A stretch of DNA of 64,000 nt from Spirosoma panaciterrae DSM 21099 (GCF_000374025.1 NZ_KB893172.1:248001-312000); one strand, 5' to 3'; shown: positions 36,162 to 45,262, numbered from the stretch's first letter. Program-made: numbers and translations. The notes: a model not told the origin generated them from the letters alone.

Positions 36162-37197
36162 TAGCTTCGGGGATCTGGGTCAGGTCGGTGCCGGTTTCCA
36201 GCCAGAAACAGGGTATCTGATGGACCAAACGAGCCATTTTCTGAAAAGTCCGCTGATCGGCGCGGAGAAGGGCCAGCGTCGACGGGGCCAGGGCTTTCAG
36301 CGCATCGGCAGGGGTAGCCGGGCGAAGGCTAGTGTGCGTACCACCCGTAAAATGAGGCAGCATAATGGCCTTTAAGGGGAAGCCTTTCGTGACAACGCTG
36401 GGGTAATGCTGATGCAGATAGAACTGAAGTTTCTGTCCGTCTGTTGCGGGGTATTCGTTGGCCAGGGGCTGAAGAGCGGGGAAACGGCTCAGGTTGCCAG
36501 GTTCGAGTTTAGCAACGTTGTACAGGCTGTGGACAAACAGGGCCTCCAGATCAATCATCACAAAATCATCGCCCGCATACTGAAGCCTGCTTTGCAGACA
36601 GGCCAGCGTGCTGGTCGATTTACCTGAACCACCACGGCCTGTGAGCAGCACACCACCGGCTGTTGTGCCAACCGCTCCGGCATGTACCAGTACATACCGA
36701 TTCTGCTCTTCAAACCATTTATGCAGGATGTACCGAAACGGAAAACTACGTTCCCATTCGGGTACTGTAGCAAAGTCAGTTCCCCATACAAAAGCCAGTT
36801 GTTCGGTATGGGCTATCCAGGTAAACACGCCTGTATCCTGCTGAAAGGTAGCGCTGTAGCCTGCTGCCAGTCCATAAATAATCCCATGCCCATCGGCCTG
36901 TTGCCAGTCCCAGCAGGGCTGAGGAAGCATCACGCCCGAAGTTTTATGATTAATAACGTAAACGGTTAAACCATTCGGGAGCGGGGGGCTTGCCCGATGA
37001 GCAATTGCTTTTGTGAAAAAATCCTGATGACTTTCGCCAATGAATATGACCCTTAAAGACAGACTATCAAAGCCAAATGAACGAGCCGATAATTGCGGCT
37101 GAAAGGATCGGCAGCGGTCGGCCAGTAACTGAGTAAAATGCGCTTCACCTGACGAGCGAGTAGAAGGCTGATGTGCATCTATTTTTTGATGGGCCAT
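36112..37197 (-). CDS. HPr-kinase-like P-loop protein
   Basis: The 361-residue protein has a beta-rich N-terminal region and a kinase-like C-terminal domain with P-loop LLTGRGGSGKSTSTLAC and a downstream YAGDDFVMIDL, the acidic strand of HprK/PEPCK-type kinases. Similar proteins in lasso peptide clusters phosphorylate the peptide; others occur with PqqD-like proteins in sugar clusters. The ATG overlaps the PqqD-like gene by 19 bases, and its end overlaps the first glycosyltransferase. A protein or small-molecule substrate is possible; neither is visible here. Confidence 0.75.
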   Translation of the reverse strand: MAHQKIDAHQPSTRSSGEAHFTQLLADRCRSFQPQLSARSFGFDSLSLRVIFIGESHQDFFTKAIAHRASPPLPNGLTVYVINHKTSGVMLPQPCWDWQQADGHGIIYGLAAGYSATFQQDTGVFTWIAHTEQLAFVWGTDFATVPEWERSFPFRYILHKWFEEQNRYVLVHAGAVGTTAGGVLLTGRGGSGKSTSTLACLQSRLQYAGDDFVMIDLEALFVHSLYNVAKLEPGNLSRFPALQPLANEYPATDGQKLQFYLHQHYPSVVTKGFPLKAIMLPHFTGGTHTSLRPATPADALKALAPSTLALLRADQRTFQKMARLVHQIPCFWLETGTDLTQIPEAIDSTLQSLPTDATAPC

Positions 37198-37598
37198 CCT
37201 TCAACCGGGCTAACGTCGTGGATTGGGTCGAGCGTCAGGAGACTGGCCATATCGGTATAGATCTCCAGTAAGGGGGGCGTAAATGGTTTAGATAGTGTAC
37301 GAACTGGAAGGGGAGAGGTCTGGGAAGGAGTTCCTTCCAGCACAAGCTCTTCATCGACCAGTTGGTCGAGAAAGCTGTTGAGCGGTTTACTAAGCTCCGC
37401 TTCATTGGTCGCGTAGGTGCCTGCCAGGTAGGCAAGAAGGCCATCTTTAGACGTTCCTGCTTCAAGCCCCTGCCACACCACGGCGGCCGAACCCCGAAGG
37501 CTGTAGTAATGGCCTCGACTCATATTGACGATGATGACCTCATCATCGAAATGCTCGCTGACGATGGCGGGAGAAATACAGTATTGATTGGTAGGCAT
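37179..37598 (-). CDS. PqqD-like (RRE) protein
   Basis: The 139-residue protein shows the PqqD winged-helix fold: an N-terminal EHFDDEVIIVNMSRGHYYSL, then GSAAVVWQGLEAGTSKDGLL and a helix with LDQLVDEELVLEG. PqqD-type domains (RREs) bind leader peptides for modifying enzymes, but in many Bacteroidota they occur in glycosyltransferase clusters with HprK-like kinases. It is the first gene of the operon. No obvious precursor peptide lies in the 214 bases upstream. Confidence 0.7.
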   Translation of the reverse strand: MPTNQYCISPAIVSEHFDDEVIIVNMSRGHYYSLRGSAAVVWQGLEAGTSKDGLLAYLAGTYATNEAELSKPLNSFLDQLVDEELVLEGTPSQTSPLPVRTLSKPFTPPLLEIYTDMASLLTLDPIHDVSPVEGWPIKK

Positions 37599-37812
37599 AC
37601 AGAGGGATAGGTGACAGTATTACGGTATAAAATTGGCCTTTCGATGAACTTCTTGTATAGAGATTCTATCAAAGATTATGCTACTTCAGGCACTAACATT
37701 ACATTAAAAGCAAAAATCGGTTAATCTGGCTAGTAAATACCAATAAATGTATCGGTATTTATATCACCTCAGCTTAAAGGTTTATTAAAAAGGTTGACTA
37801 GTAGTTGATTAG

Positions 37813-39084
37813 CTATTGCCAGGTAAGTTGAAAGCAGTGAGAAGCCGTCGTGGTATCATAGGTATACTGAAGACCTAACTGGTACCGATCGCAGATTTGT
37901 TTGACAAGCGCAAGGCCCAATCCCGTTGAGTCGGGCCGGGCCGGGTTTTTGACAAACCGATTGAAAAGCTGACTATCGGCAAAGGGAAGTGGCTCGCCGG
38001 TATTCTGAATACGTAACGTTCGGTCGGTTAATTCGATGCGAACAATACCGTCTGGTGTCCCATGCCGAACGGCATTTTTAAAGAGATTATTCAATAGCAC
38101 ACCCGCTAATTGCGGATTCATCTGTAGCGTAACCTGTGGAAATAGGGCTCGCTCTACGCTCATGCCTTTGTGGGCAAAAAAAGACGCATACTCGTCGGTA
38201 TACTGCGTGACCAGCTCACTAATATTCAGTAATTGGCTAGTAGAGAACTGATCGTTTTCGACCTGAGCGAGTAGTAATAACGATCGGTTTAGCTGGCTTA
38301 GTCGGCTCAGTGCGTCGGTAGCCCGCTGTAGATGGAGGTGATCGGCTTCGCGTAGATTGTCGGATTGCATCAGCGTGTCCAGTTCGGTCAGGGCTATAGC
38401 TAAAGGCGTTTGCAGCTCGTGTGATGCGTTTTCGGTGAACTGTTTCTGTAGCAAAAACTGCTTCCGTACGTTCTGGGTCAGCATCTGTAGGGATTGGCTC
38501 AGCAGGTCAAATTCCCGAATCCGACTGTCTGGGAATGAGGGATGGGTCGCCTGGTCGAGTTGAAACTGGCCAAGCTGATTGATCGTGGCATAAAAAGGAC
38601 GCCACAACCGACGCGACAGCCCCAGGCCAATCAGTACCGATAAGCCCATAAGCAATAAAAAGCTCCAGATGACCCCTACCGATATGATTCGGGCTAATTC
38701 GTTGAATTCGTAATAGGCCTGCCGGACGGTTATCTGATACGTTTGTCCATGTTCTGTAATGATCGTTTTTACCTGCCGGACGGGCGATGCCTCGGTCGAA
38801 TCCAGCGGATTGGGAAGCATAATATCCGAAAAGACCGGAGCGGAGGGGGGGGTAAGCGCAATACGGTCGATGTGTGGATTGTCGTCCCAATCGGCTCGCA
38901 AAACGGCATCAGGGGCCAGTTTCCGGAGTTGTTGCCTTACCTGGTCGACCTGGTTCATCAGAATTTCATCCACTTCCCGCTGAATGGTTCGATGAATCAG
39001 AATGTAAAAGCCAACCGAGCCGATCAGGGCAATGACAAAGGCCGAGAGCAACAGGTAACGGGCAGTTTGACCAAGCAGGCTCAT
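37813..39084 (-). CDS. Membrane sensor histidine kinase
   Basis: The start is placed at ATG 39084 (SLLGQTARYLLLSAF), which overlaps the response-regulator stop (ATGA) and gives a natural first membrane helix. Two membrane segments (about 7-27 and 145-167) enclose a periplasmic domain, followed by a HAMP-like linker, HisKA with FTENASHELQTPLAIALTE and an ATPase domain with LLNNLFKNAVRHG and DSTGLGLALVKQI. The family resembles OmpR-partner kinases that sense envelope or metal stress. Its cognate regulator is encoded directly upstream. Confidence 0.88.
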   Translation of the reverse strand: MSLLGQTARYLLLSAFVIALIGSVGFYILIHRTIQREVDEILMNQVDQVRQQLRKLAPDAVLRADWDDNPHIDRIALTPPSAPVFSDIMLPNPLDSTEASPVRQVKTIITEHGQTYQITVRQAYYEFNELARIISVGVIWSFLLLMGLSVLIGLGLSRRLWRPFYATINQLGQFQLDQATHPSFPDSRIREFDLLSQSLQMLTQNVRKQFLLQKQFTENASHELQTPLAIALTELDTLMQSDNLREADHLHLQRATDALSRLSQLNRSLLLLAQVENDQFSTSQLLNISELVTQYTDEYASFFAHKGMSVERALFPQVTLQMNPQLAGVLLNNLFKNAVRHGTPDGIVRIELTDRTLRIQNTGEPLPFADSQLFNRFVKNPARPDSTGLGLALVKQICDRYQLGLQYTYDTTTASHCFQLTWQ

Positions 39085-39764
39085 AGCGGGCGTGTCGAGA
39101 AAACATAACCAGCTCCATAGCGCGTCTGAACGTAGTCGGGGCAACCAGCGGCCATCAGCTTCCGGCGCAGATTTTTGACGTGTGTGTACAGAAACTCATG
39201 CGAGTCGGCTGTATCCATGGCATCGCCCCAAATGTGTTCGGCTATGGCCGACTTCGATAAGATTCGGTCGGTGTTGGTAACAAAAAACAGAAGCAGTTCA
39301 TATTCTTTACTCGTCAGCTTAATATCGACTTCCTGAATACAGACCCGCTGCTGGTCGGGCCAAAGGGTAAGCTCGCCCGCTCGTACGGAGGCCTGCCCGC
39401 CAAACAGGCGTCGACGTAATATTGATCGTAAGCGGGCATTGAGTTCGGGCAGATGAAACGGTTTGGTAAGGTAATCGTCGGCCCCGGCATCGAGTCCGGT
39501 CAGTTTATCGGCCAGCGCATCTCGGGCTGTGATCACAATAATACCGGCTGCCGATTGCCGATTTTTTAGTTCGCGAACCAGGTCAAGTCCATGGCCATCG
39601 GGCAGCATTAAATCGACTATTACACAATCGTAGTCATAATCATTCGCTTTGGTGGCGGCCTGGTGGTAGGTCAGGGCCGTCGTAACGGTGTAGCCTTCCG
39701 ATTCGAGGTAATGTTGTACCGATCGCTGCAACGCAGGTTCGTCTTCAACCAAAAGAATTTTCAT
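39081..39764 (-). CDS. OmpR-family response regulator
   Basis: The receiver domain has LLVEDEPALQRSVQHYLESE, the phospho-acceptor Asp in DCVIVDLMLPDGHGLD, the Lys in YLTKPFHLPELNARL, and the C-terminal winged helix has LTSKEYELLLFFV and YTHVKNLRRKLMAAG. It binds DNA when phosphorylated by the adjacent kinase. ATG 39764 is chosen because a consensus -7 element TACATTTG (39775-39768) ends only 3 bases before it; the TTG at 39770 would lie inside that element. Confidence 0.88.
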   Translation of the reverse strand: MKILLVEDEPALQRSVQHYLESEGYTVTTALTYHQAATKANDYDYDCVIVDLMLPDGHGLDLVRELKNRQSAAGIIVITARDALADKLTGLDAGADDYLTKPFHLPELNARLRSILRRRLFGGQASVRAGELTLWPDQQRVCIQEVDIKLTSKEYELLLFFVTNTDRILSKSAIAEHIWGDAMDTADSHEFLYTHVKNLRRKLMAAGCPDYVQTRYGAGYVFSTRPL

Positions 39765-39767
39765 AAA

Positions 39768-39775
39768 CAAATGTA
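39768..39775 (-). promoter_or_regulatory. -7 element TACATTTG at the response-regulator start
   Basis: TACATTTG fits the TAnnTTTG consensus and is followed by only three bases before the ATG, so the transcript would be leaderless or nearly so. This is one of several such arrangements in the window. Confidence 0.4.
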
Positions 39776-39901
39776 AGAGAGAAGTAGGAGGTATGATATA
39801 GGGTATAGGATGTATGATATATGATATAAGGGTATCTACAAAACGGCCCCATATCCTATACTATACATCCTACATCCTATATCCTACATTCTACCTCTCT
39901 T
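39776..39901. repeat. Purine-rich/pyrimidine-rich imperfect inverted repeat
   Basis: The left arm (39776 to about 39833) is made of GTATGATATAGG-like units and the right arm (about 39846-39901) of the complementary CCTATATCCTAC-like units, so the whole can fold into a long imperfect hairpin. It lies between the aldo/keto reductase stop and the response-regulator start, both minus strand. It is similar in design, not in sequence, to the repeat at 17264-17366. Confidence 0.5.
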
Positions 39902-39904
39902 CCG

Positions 39905-40876
39905 CTATTGGCTCCATTCGGTGGGTGTCCGGTCCCAGCGGTGGCCTTTCAGTTCATGCAGAAGTTCGGGCGAAAGACCCGCTCCGTCGCTGGCTGCAAT
40001 GTTGGCTTCTACGTTCCGGATCTGCCGCATGCCGGGTATGGTAGTGTGTACGTCGGGGTTGCTCAGAATAAACCGTAGCGCCATTTCGGGCATGGTCATG
40101 CCGTTCGGAATGAGCGGTTTCAGGGCATCGGCATGGTCGACGCTGCTGTTGAGGTTTTCGGGGACGAAATACGTAGAACGCCAGTCATTGGCCGGAAAGG
40201 TGGTTTCTTTGGTAAAGGTGCCGGTCAGCGTGCCTTCGTCGAACGGTACACGGGCAATGACACCAATGTTCAGTTCGCGGCAAAGCGGGAAGAGGTTGTC
40301 CTCGGGGTTCTGGTCGAAGATGTTGTAAATCACCTGAACGGCATCGATCAGCCCGGTACGGAGGGTATTCAGGCAATTGTCGGGTTCCCATCTATTGACC
40401 GAAATGCCCCAGGCCTGTACTTTCCCCTGTTGGGTAAGTTTGGTGATGGCTTCCTGCCACTCGTCCTGATTGGCCCAGCTATCTTCCCAGACGTGGAATT
40501 GCTGTAGATCGATGGTTTCGACGCCCAGGTTTTTCAGACTTTTTTCGGTGTATTCAACAATGTAATCGGCCGGGAAAACATCGTTCAGGGCAAAGTCGGG
40601 CTTTGAGGGCCATTTCCGATTTTTGGGTGGAATCTTGGTGGCGGCATACAGTTTCTGTTCGGGATGCGCTTTAAGAAGCTGTGCCAGAATCTCCTCGCTG
40701 ACCCCATCGGCGTAGGCCCAGGCCGTGTCGAAGAAATTGCAGCCCAGCTCGACAGAACGTTCCAGCGCTTGCAGTACTTGCTGTTTATCGGAGCCGGTCC
40801 ATCCGGCCAGGCCCCACATGCCGTAGCCAATTTCAGAAACCTGCCAGCCTGTTCGGCCAAATGTTCGGTATTGCAT
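39905..40876 (-). CDS. Aldo/keto reductase
   Basis: The 323-residue protein is an aldo/keto reductase barrel: RTFGRTGWQVSEIGYGMWGL at the start, FFDTAWAYADGVSEEILAQL with the catalytic Asp-Tyr, then the Lys in AATKIPPKNRKW and the His in DLQQFHVWEDSW, and a NADPH-binding IPGMRQIRNVEANI near the end. It reduces a carbonyl using NADPH; the substrate is unknown. It appears to be a single-gene unit followed by the repeat at 39776-39901. Confidence 0.9.
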   Translation of the reverse strand: MQYRTFGRTGWQVSEIGYGMWGLAGWTGSDKQQVLQALERSVELGCNFFDTAWAYADGVSEEILAQLLKAHPEQKLYAATKIPPKNRKWPSKPDFALNDVFPADYIVEYTEKSLKNLGVETIDLQQFHVWEDSWANQDEWQEAITKLTQQGKVQAWGISVNRWEPDNCLNTLRTGLIDAVQVIYNIFDQNPEDNLFPLCRELNIGVIARVPFDEGTLTGTFTKETTFPANDWRSTYFVPENLNSSVDHADALKPLIPNGMTMPEMALRFILSNPDVHTTIPGMRQIRNVEANIAASDGAGLSPELLHELKGHRWDRTPTEWSQ

Positions 40877-40894
40877 AAAAGTTTTAATTAAACA

Positions 40895-41312
40895 CGGAGA
40901 CGCGGAGTTTTTATGATCGGCAATAGCCGTCGCAGGTATATAAGATTAATTGTGAACTCGCTTACTGAAAAAACTTAGCTATCCTTGCGATTAAGCACTC
41001 ATCCGTTATGGCTTCCATTAATTTTTCGTCAAATTCTCTCTTTCAGAAGAGGGACGTTGAAATGGATAAGCAGACCAAACCGTTTATCGGCTAATCGTAA
41101 ATAGGCAATAGATTTTCAACAGATTTTAATTCCAGGACAATTGTATCTTCGACGAGCAAATCCATAAAAAATGTTTTGGCCGTTTCGTGTCCTTTGTACA
41201 GAACTGGAATTTCGACTTGTCGTTCCACATACAAACCCGTACTTCGAAGTTCGTAAGTGAGACACGCTTCCTATACACTTTTGATTGAACATAAAAACTC
41301 TCTGCGTCTCCG
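40895..41312. repeat. Inverted repeats flanking the GxxExxY remnant
   Basis: The sequence cggagacgcggagtttttatg (40895-40915) recurs inverted at 41290-41312, with two extra bases. The arms enclose about 374 bases holding the GxxExxY remnant. I recall similar CGGAGACGCAGAG-like sequences near GxxExxY genes in other genomes, which suggests a defunct miniature mobile element, but that link is from memory. The whole 40877-41331 gap otherwise holds no gene. Confidence 0.45.
41031..41300 (-). pseudogene. GxxExxY protein remnant
   Basis: On the minus strand, with frame changes, the sequence reads EACLTYELRSTGLYVERQVE, then IPVLYKGHETAKTFFMDLLV, EDTIVLELKSVENLLPIYD, and LADKRFGLLIHFNVPLLKERI, which follow the order of the GxxExxY family (VYE-A-L-x-YEL...; D-L-L-V-x-D...V-x-ELKSVE-x-L-x-P; L-x-x-x-G-L-L-I-N-F). 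A TAG interrupts the VYE motif and another follows PIYD, so it is not functional. The first ~40 residues of the family are missing. Confidence 0.55.
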
Positions 41313-41331
41313 GGCTTAAACTCAAAAAAAT

Positions 41332-41631
41332 ATGCTGGTACGAATTGTACGGATGACATTTCAGGAAGATAAGCTCCCCGAATTTCACGCTATTTTCGAT
41401 GCATCGAAACACCAGATCAGAGCTTTCCCGGGCAATACCCATCTGGAACTGCTGAGCGACCCCAACCACCCAACGGTTCGGATGACCTATAGCCTATGGG
41501 AGTCGGCACAGGCACTGGAAGCGTATCGGCAAAGTGCGCTTTTTCGTACAACCTGGGCGGCCACCAAAGCCTTGTTTGCCGAGCGGGCCATTGCGTTTTC
41601 GGGTGAACATCTGGAAACAGTAACCCATTGA
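41332..41631 (+). CDS. Antibiotic biosynthesis monooxygenase-like (ABM) protein
   Basis: The 99-residue protein has the ABM dimeric alpha-beta barrel pattern: LVRIVRMTFQEDKLPEFHAI, then a central HLELLSDPNHPTVRMTYSLW and a final helix EAYRQSALFRTTWAATKALF. Family members catalyse cofactor-free oxygenation of quinols or have lost activity; the substrate is unknown. It starts at ATG 41332, just beyond the inverted repeat of the GxxExxY remnant. Confidence 0.78.
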   Translation: MLVRIVRMTFQEDKLPEFHAIFDASKHQIRAFPGNTHLELLSDPNHPTVRMTYSLWESAQALEAYRQSALFRTTWAATKALFAERAIAFSGEHLETVTH

Positions 41632-41696
41632 CTACGTGAGTAAAACTCCTTAGCTCATGCCTTCTATGGCTACTTAATATCTGGGTTTGCTTGCCT

Positions 41697-44600
41697 ATGC
41701 TTCGTCAACTTGCTACCGTTTGGCTGATGGTCTGTCTGCTGCTCGGGCCGACGGTGCGTATCTATGCCCAAACGACAACGACTACCCTGACGGGATTCGT
41801 TGTCGATGCCTCGACGGGTAAGCCAATGCCCTACGCAAACGTGTACGTCAATGGAAGCACGCGTGGCACAATCACCAATGATCAGGGCGCTTACACACTC
41901 ACGGGAGTACCGCTCGGTACGGTCGAAATTGTGGCCTCATTTGTCGGTTATCAGCCGCTGCGAAAAACGTTTCGTCTGGAAGAAGGGCAGGACAACCGGG
42001 CTCATTTTCGATTAAAACCCAGCGATCATACCTTGCTGGCTGTTACAGTTCGGGGAAATCAGAAAAAATGGGAGCGGCATCTGAAACAGTTCAAACGCCA
42101 GTTGCTGGGTGAACCCTTTGCCGGGCAGTGCCTGATTGCCAACAGCGATGCGCTCAGTTTTAAGGAAGAAGCAGGGGGGCATCTTAAAGCAACGGCAACT
42201 GAACCGCTTCAAATCGAAAACCAGGCATTGGGGTACAAACTGTACTACGACCTGATGTATTTCGATGCCACCAGCCAGAAGGTCTATTTTGCCGGAACGG
42301 CCCGGTTTGAAGAACTGAAACCAGCCGACGACCGACAGGCAAGACGGTATCGGCGCAACCGGATGATTGCCTATAAAGGCTCCACCCGGCATCTGATGGC
42401 CAGCCTGGTCGACAGTACCTACGAGCGCGAAGGGTTTCTGGTCTATCAGGAAAATATGGGCGTTCCGATAGCCCGTTCAATTAGCAACCGGGCTATGCTG
42501 GCTAGTTCTGTTTCAACAGGCACCACCAAAGGCCATCTTCAGCCGATAAGAATTAAACAGTTGATTCAGGCGGGGAAATTACCGTTTGAACGCCGACTGG
42601 TATCGTCTTCATCGTTGATCGTCTTTTATACCTATGCCACATCCAATTACTCACCCTATCTGGATGCGCGCTATGCCTACTCGGAAATCAAGTTGCCAGC
42701 CGGAGATTTGCTGATGACGGTCGATGGAACGATTACCTCGCCCAATGGGATGGAGGAATATGGGTCGCTTTCTGAAGATCGTTTGTCGCGGTTATTACCC
42801 GGCGACTGGCAACCTGCCAAAACCGATGCTGAACCCAGCGTAGCTCCGGTGGTGGCCCAGGGACGGTTGATGCCGCCCGATGCCCGCTTAGGCCGGATTG
42901 CCAAAGCCTTTACCGATAAGTTTCAGAATCTGGCTCCGATTCTGTATCTGCATACCGATAAGCCGTTCTATGCCACCGGCGACCGGGTGTGGTTGAGTGC
43001 CTATCTGCTCGACCCCGCCACGAATCTGCGCCCGCTTGGCGAAACGGCCATGCACGTCGACCTACTGACCTCGGCCGGGAAATCGATTCACCACCAGTGG
43101 CTAAAGGTTACCGACGGACGGGCTGCTGGCGATTTCAGGCTCTCCGATACACTGGCATCGGGAGCCTACCGACTTCGGGCCTATACCGACGAAGATAATG
43201 GGCAACATCGCCCCGCCTTCGAACGTACGATAGCCGTCAATAATCTGTTTCAGAGCGATTTGTCGAAAGGGACTGCGGCCGAACAACAGCCATTGGATGT
43301 ACAGATATTGCCGGAAGGCGGGCGATGGGTGGTTGGGTTTCCGGCCAGGTTAGGCATCAAGATTGTCGATGCTCATGGTAAGGGAGTACTGGTTACGGGC
43401 CGGATTGTTACGGGCGAAGGCACCGAAGTTGGCCGACTTACAGTCAATGCACTCGGCATGGGAAGCTTTACGATGACCCCACAAGCCGATAAGAAATACT
43501 ATGCCGATGTGTTCTATAACAATCAGCATCAGATGGTTTTGTTGCCACCGGCCGAGTCGGGCGGGCTACTGTTGGCGGCTGATGCCATTAGTGACTCGAC
43601 CCAGCTAGCCCTGGCTATTACATCGCCCAATACGACTCCGCTGGATTCGGTGTATATCCTGATTCAGCGGCAGGGGTATCTGGTCGATCAGCGTAAAATT
43701 CTGTTGCAGAATGGAATAGCCCGTGTGAGCCTGCCTACGGAAGCCTACCTGCCGGGGCTGCATCAGATTACCCTATACGATGCCACGGCTCGCCCGCAAG
43801 CCGAACGGCTGGTATTTCTGCCCGATCACTTGCCACCCATTCGAACCCTTATTGGCCTGAACAAGTCGCGTTACCAACCGCGTGAGCGGGCCATTCTAAA
43901 CCTGAATCTGAGCGAAGATGGGTTGCCATCGATGGCCTTCCTGTCGGCATCCGTCACGGATGCCAGTCAGGTGCCCGACGATACGGCCGAAGCGTCGATT
44001 CAGACCCATATGTTGTTGACGGGCGAACTGCGGGGGCACGTGGAGCAGCCGAATAATTACCTCAAAGATAATACCCCCGAAACTCGTCGGGCACTCGACG
44101 ATTTGTTGTTAACCCAGGGCTGGCGACGGGTTAGTGGAACTCCGGCAACCGAATTGCTCGGTGGGGTATCGGTAATGGGCCGTATCCTTAACTCGAAAAA
44201 TCAGCCGATTGCGGGGGCACAGATCTTTTTGGCATCGACGGTGTCGGGGCAGTCGTTTGTGAAGTCGGCTGGAACTGACGAAAAAGGGCGTTTTCGGCTG
44301 GGTGGTTTGGCTATTGCGGATACCGTTCAGCTTATGACCCAGCTTACCGACCACCAACTGAAAGATTTACCCGAGAAAGAAGCGCATTTGGTGCTGGAAG
44401 GCCCAGACGTGTCGTGGGATGCCGATACCAACCGCCTGTTGCCAGACTGGATGGCCTTGCGGGGACAATTGGATGCCGCCCGAATCCGGCAGGAATCGGA
44501 TACCGATCTGTACCGCGACAAAGCAGCTAAGTTGTTAAAAGCGGTTACGGTGAAAGCCCGTCGGTTTGATGAACGACCAGACGATATACAGCGTCGTAGC

Positions 44601-45245
44601 TTACACAACAGTGCCGATGCCACGCTAGTGTTTGACGAAAAATCACCGCCATTCGCCAATCTGTATGAAATGATGCGGGGCCGTGTTGCTGGTGTCACGG
44701 TTACGCAAAACCCTATTAATGGCAGTTATAAGGTGAGCATTCGGGGAACGGGCAGTTTTGTGAGTGGCACCACGCCGTTGTACCTGATCGATGGGATGAA
44801 CGTTCAGGATATAGACGGAACGGGGCTTCTGCCGTTCAATCCGGGCGATATAGAACGAATCGAAGTGCTGAAAAACGCGGGCACGGCTGGTATCTATGGG
44901 GTGCGGGGAGGCAATGGAGTTATTGCGTTTTACACAAAACGATTCCGGCCCGGACAGCAGACTAATGCGGATAAAAAAGGGATGAAACCCCTCCAGATCA
45001 TCGGCTTTCCGACCGTTCAGCGTGAATTTTATGTACCTCGTTATGAAGCAACCGAAACACCCACCGGTAAGGTCGACCGTCGGGATGTATTGTACTGGAA
45101 GCCGCTGATGCAAACCGATAGCCAGGGGCACAGCCAGATCGTATTTCCCCTATCGGATGTGGTTCAAACCCTGCGTATAACCGTACAGGGCGTAACGGCT
45201 ACAGGCCGACCTGTAACGGCCGTTGGCTTGTTACGGGTTCAGTGA
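41697..45245 (+). CDS. Large plug-domain protein with macroglobulin-like domains and no beta-barrel
   Basis: From ATG 41697 the protein has about 1182 residues. It begins with a signal peptide (VWLMVCLLLGPTVRIYAQ), a CarboxypepD_reg-like domain (TGFVVDASTGKPMPYANVYV), a long middle part resembling MG2-type macroglobulin domains (LYLHTDKPFYATGDRVWLSA), and a second CarboxypepD_reg-like domain near 830. A SusC-like plug lies near the C-terminus (VSIRGTGSFVSGTTPLYLID, then IERIEVLKNAGTAGIYGVRG). After the plug only about 100 residues follow (DRRDVLYWKPLMQTDSQGHS), not a 22-strand barrel. Such proteins occur in Bacteroidota, but their role is unknown. Confidence 0.8.
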   Translation: MLRQLATVWLMVCLLLGPTVRIYAQTTTTTLTGFVVDASTGKPMPYANVYVNGSTRGTITNDQGAYTLTGVPLGTVEIVASFVGYQPLRKTFRLEEGQDNRAHFRLKPSDHTLLAVTVRGNQKKWERHLKQFKRQLLGEPFAGQCLIANSDALSFKEEAGGHLKATATEPLQIENQALGYKLYYDLMYFDATSQKVYFAGTARFEELKPADDRQARRYRRNRMIAYKGSTRHLMASLVDSTYEREGFLVYQENMGVPIARSISNRAMLASSVSTGTTKGHLQPIRIKQLIQAGKLPFERRLVSSSSLIVFYTYATSNYSPYLDARYAYSEIKLPAGDLLMTVDGTITSPNGMEEYGSLSEDRLSRLLPGDWQPAKTDAEPSVAPVVAQGRLMPPDARLGRIAKAFTDKFQNLAPILYLHTDKPFYATGDRVWLSAYLLDPATNLRPLGETAMHVDLLTSAGKSIHHQWLKVTDGRAAGDFRLSDTLASGAYRLRAYTDEDNGQHRPAFERTIAVNNLFQSDLSKGTAAEQQPLDVQILPEGGRWVVGFPARLGIKIVDAHGKGVLVTGRIVTGEGTEVGRLTVNALGMGSFTMTPQADKKYYADVFYNNQHQMVLLPPAESGGLLLAADAISDSTQLALAITSPNTTPLDSVYILIQRQGYLVDQRKILLQNGIARVSLPTEAYLPGLHQITLYDATARPQAERLVFLPDHLPPIRTLIGLNKSRYQPRERAILNLNLSEDGLPSMAFLSASVTDASQVPDDTAEASIQTHMLLTGELRGHVEQPNNYLKDNTPETRRALDDLLLTQGWRRVSGTPATELLGGVSVMGRILNSKNQPIAGAQIFLASTVSGQSFVKSAGTDEKGRFRLGGLAIADTVQLMTQLTDHQLKDLPEKEAHLVLEGPDVSWDADTNRLLPDWMALRGQLDAARIRQESDTDLYRDKAAKLLKAVTVKARRFDERPDDIQRRSLHNSADATLVFDEKSPPFANLYEMMRGRVAGVTVTQNPINGSYKVSIRGTGSFVSGTTPLYLIDGMNVQDIDGTGLLPFNPGDIERIEVLKNAGTAGIYGVRGGNGVIAFYTKRFRPGQQTNADKKGMKPLQIIGFPTVQREFYVPRYEATETPTGKVDRRDVLYWKPLMQTDSQGHSQIVFPLSDVVQTLRITVQGVTATGRPVTAVGLLRVQ

Positions 45246-45262
45246 TAACCCTGTCAATCCGG

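Noticed and set aside
32750..37598. Classical lasso peptide cluster
   Set aside because: No transglutaminase-like B2 protease, no asparagine-synthetase-like cyclase, no precursor; only shared accessory families.
37644..37724. A 26-residue plus-strand frame upstream of the PqqD-like operon, considered as a RiPP precursor
   Set aside because: It is on the opposite strand to the operon, lacks leader features I can recognise, and no cyclase or protease gene is present.
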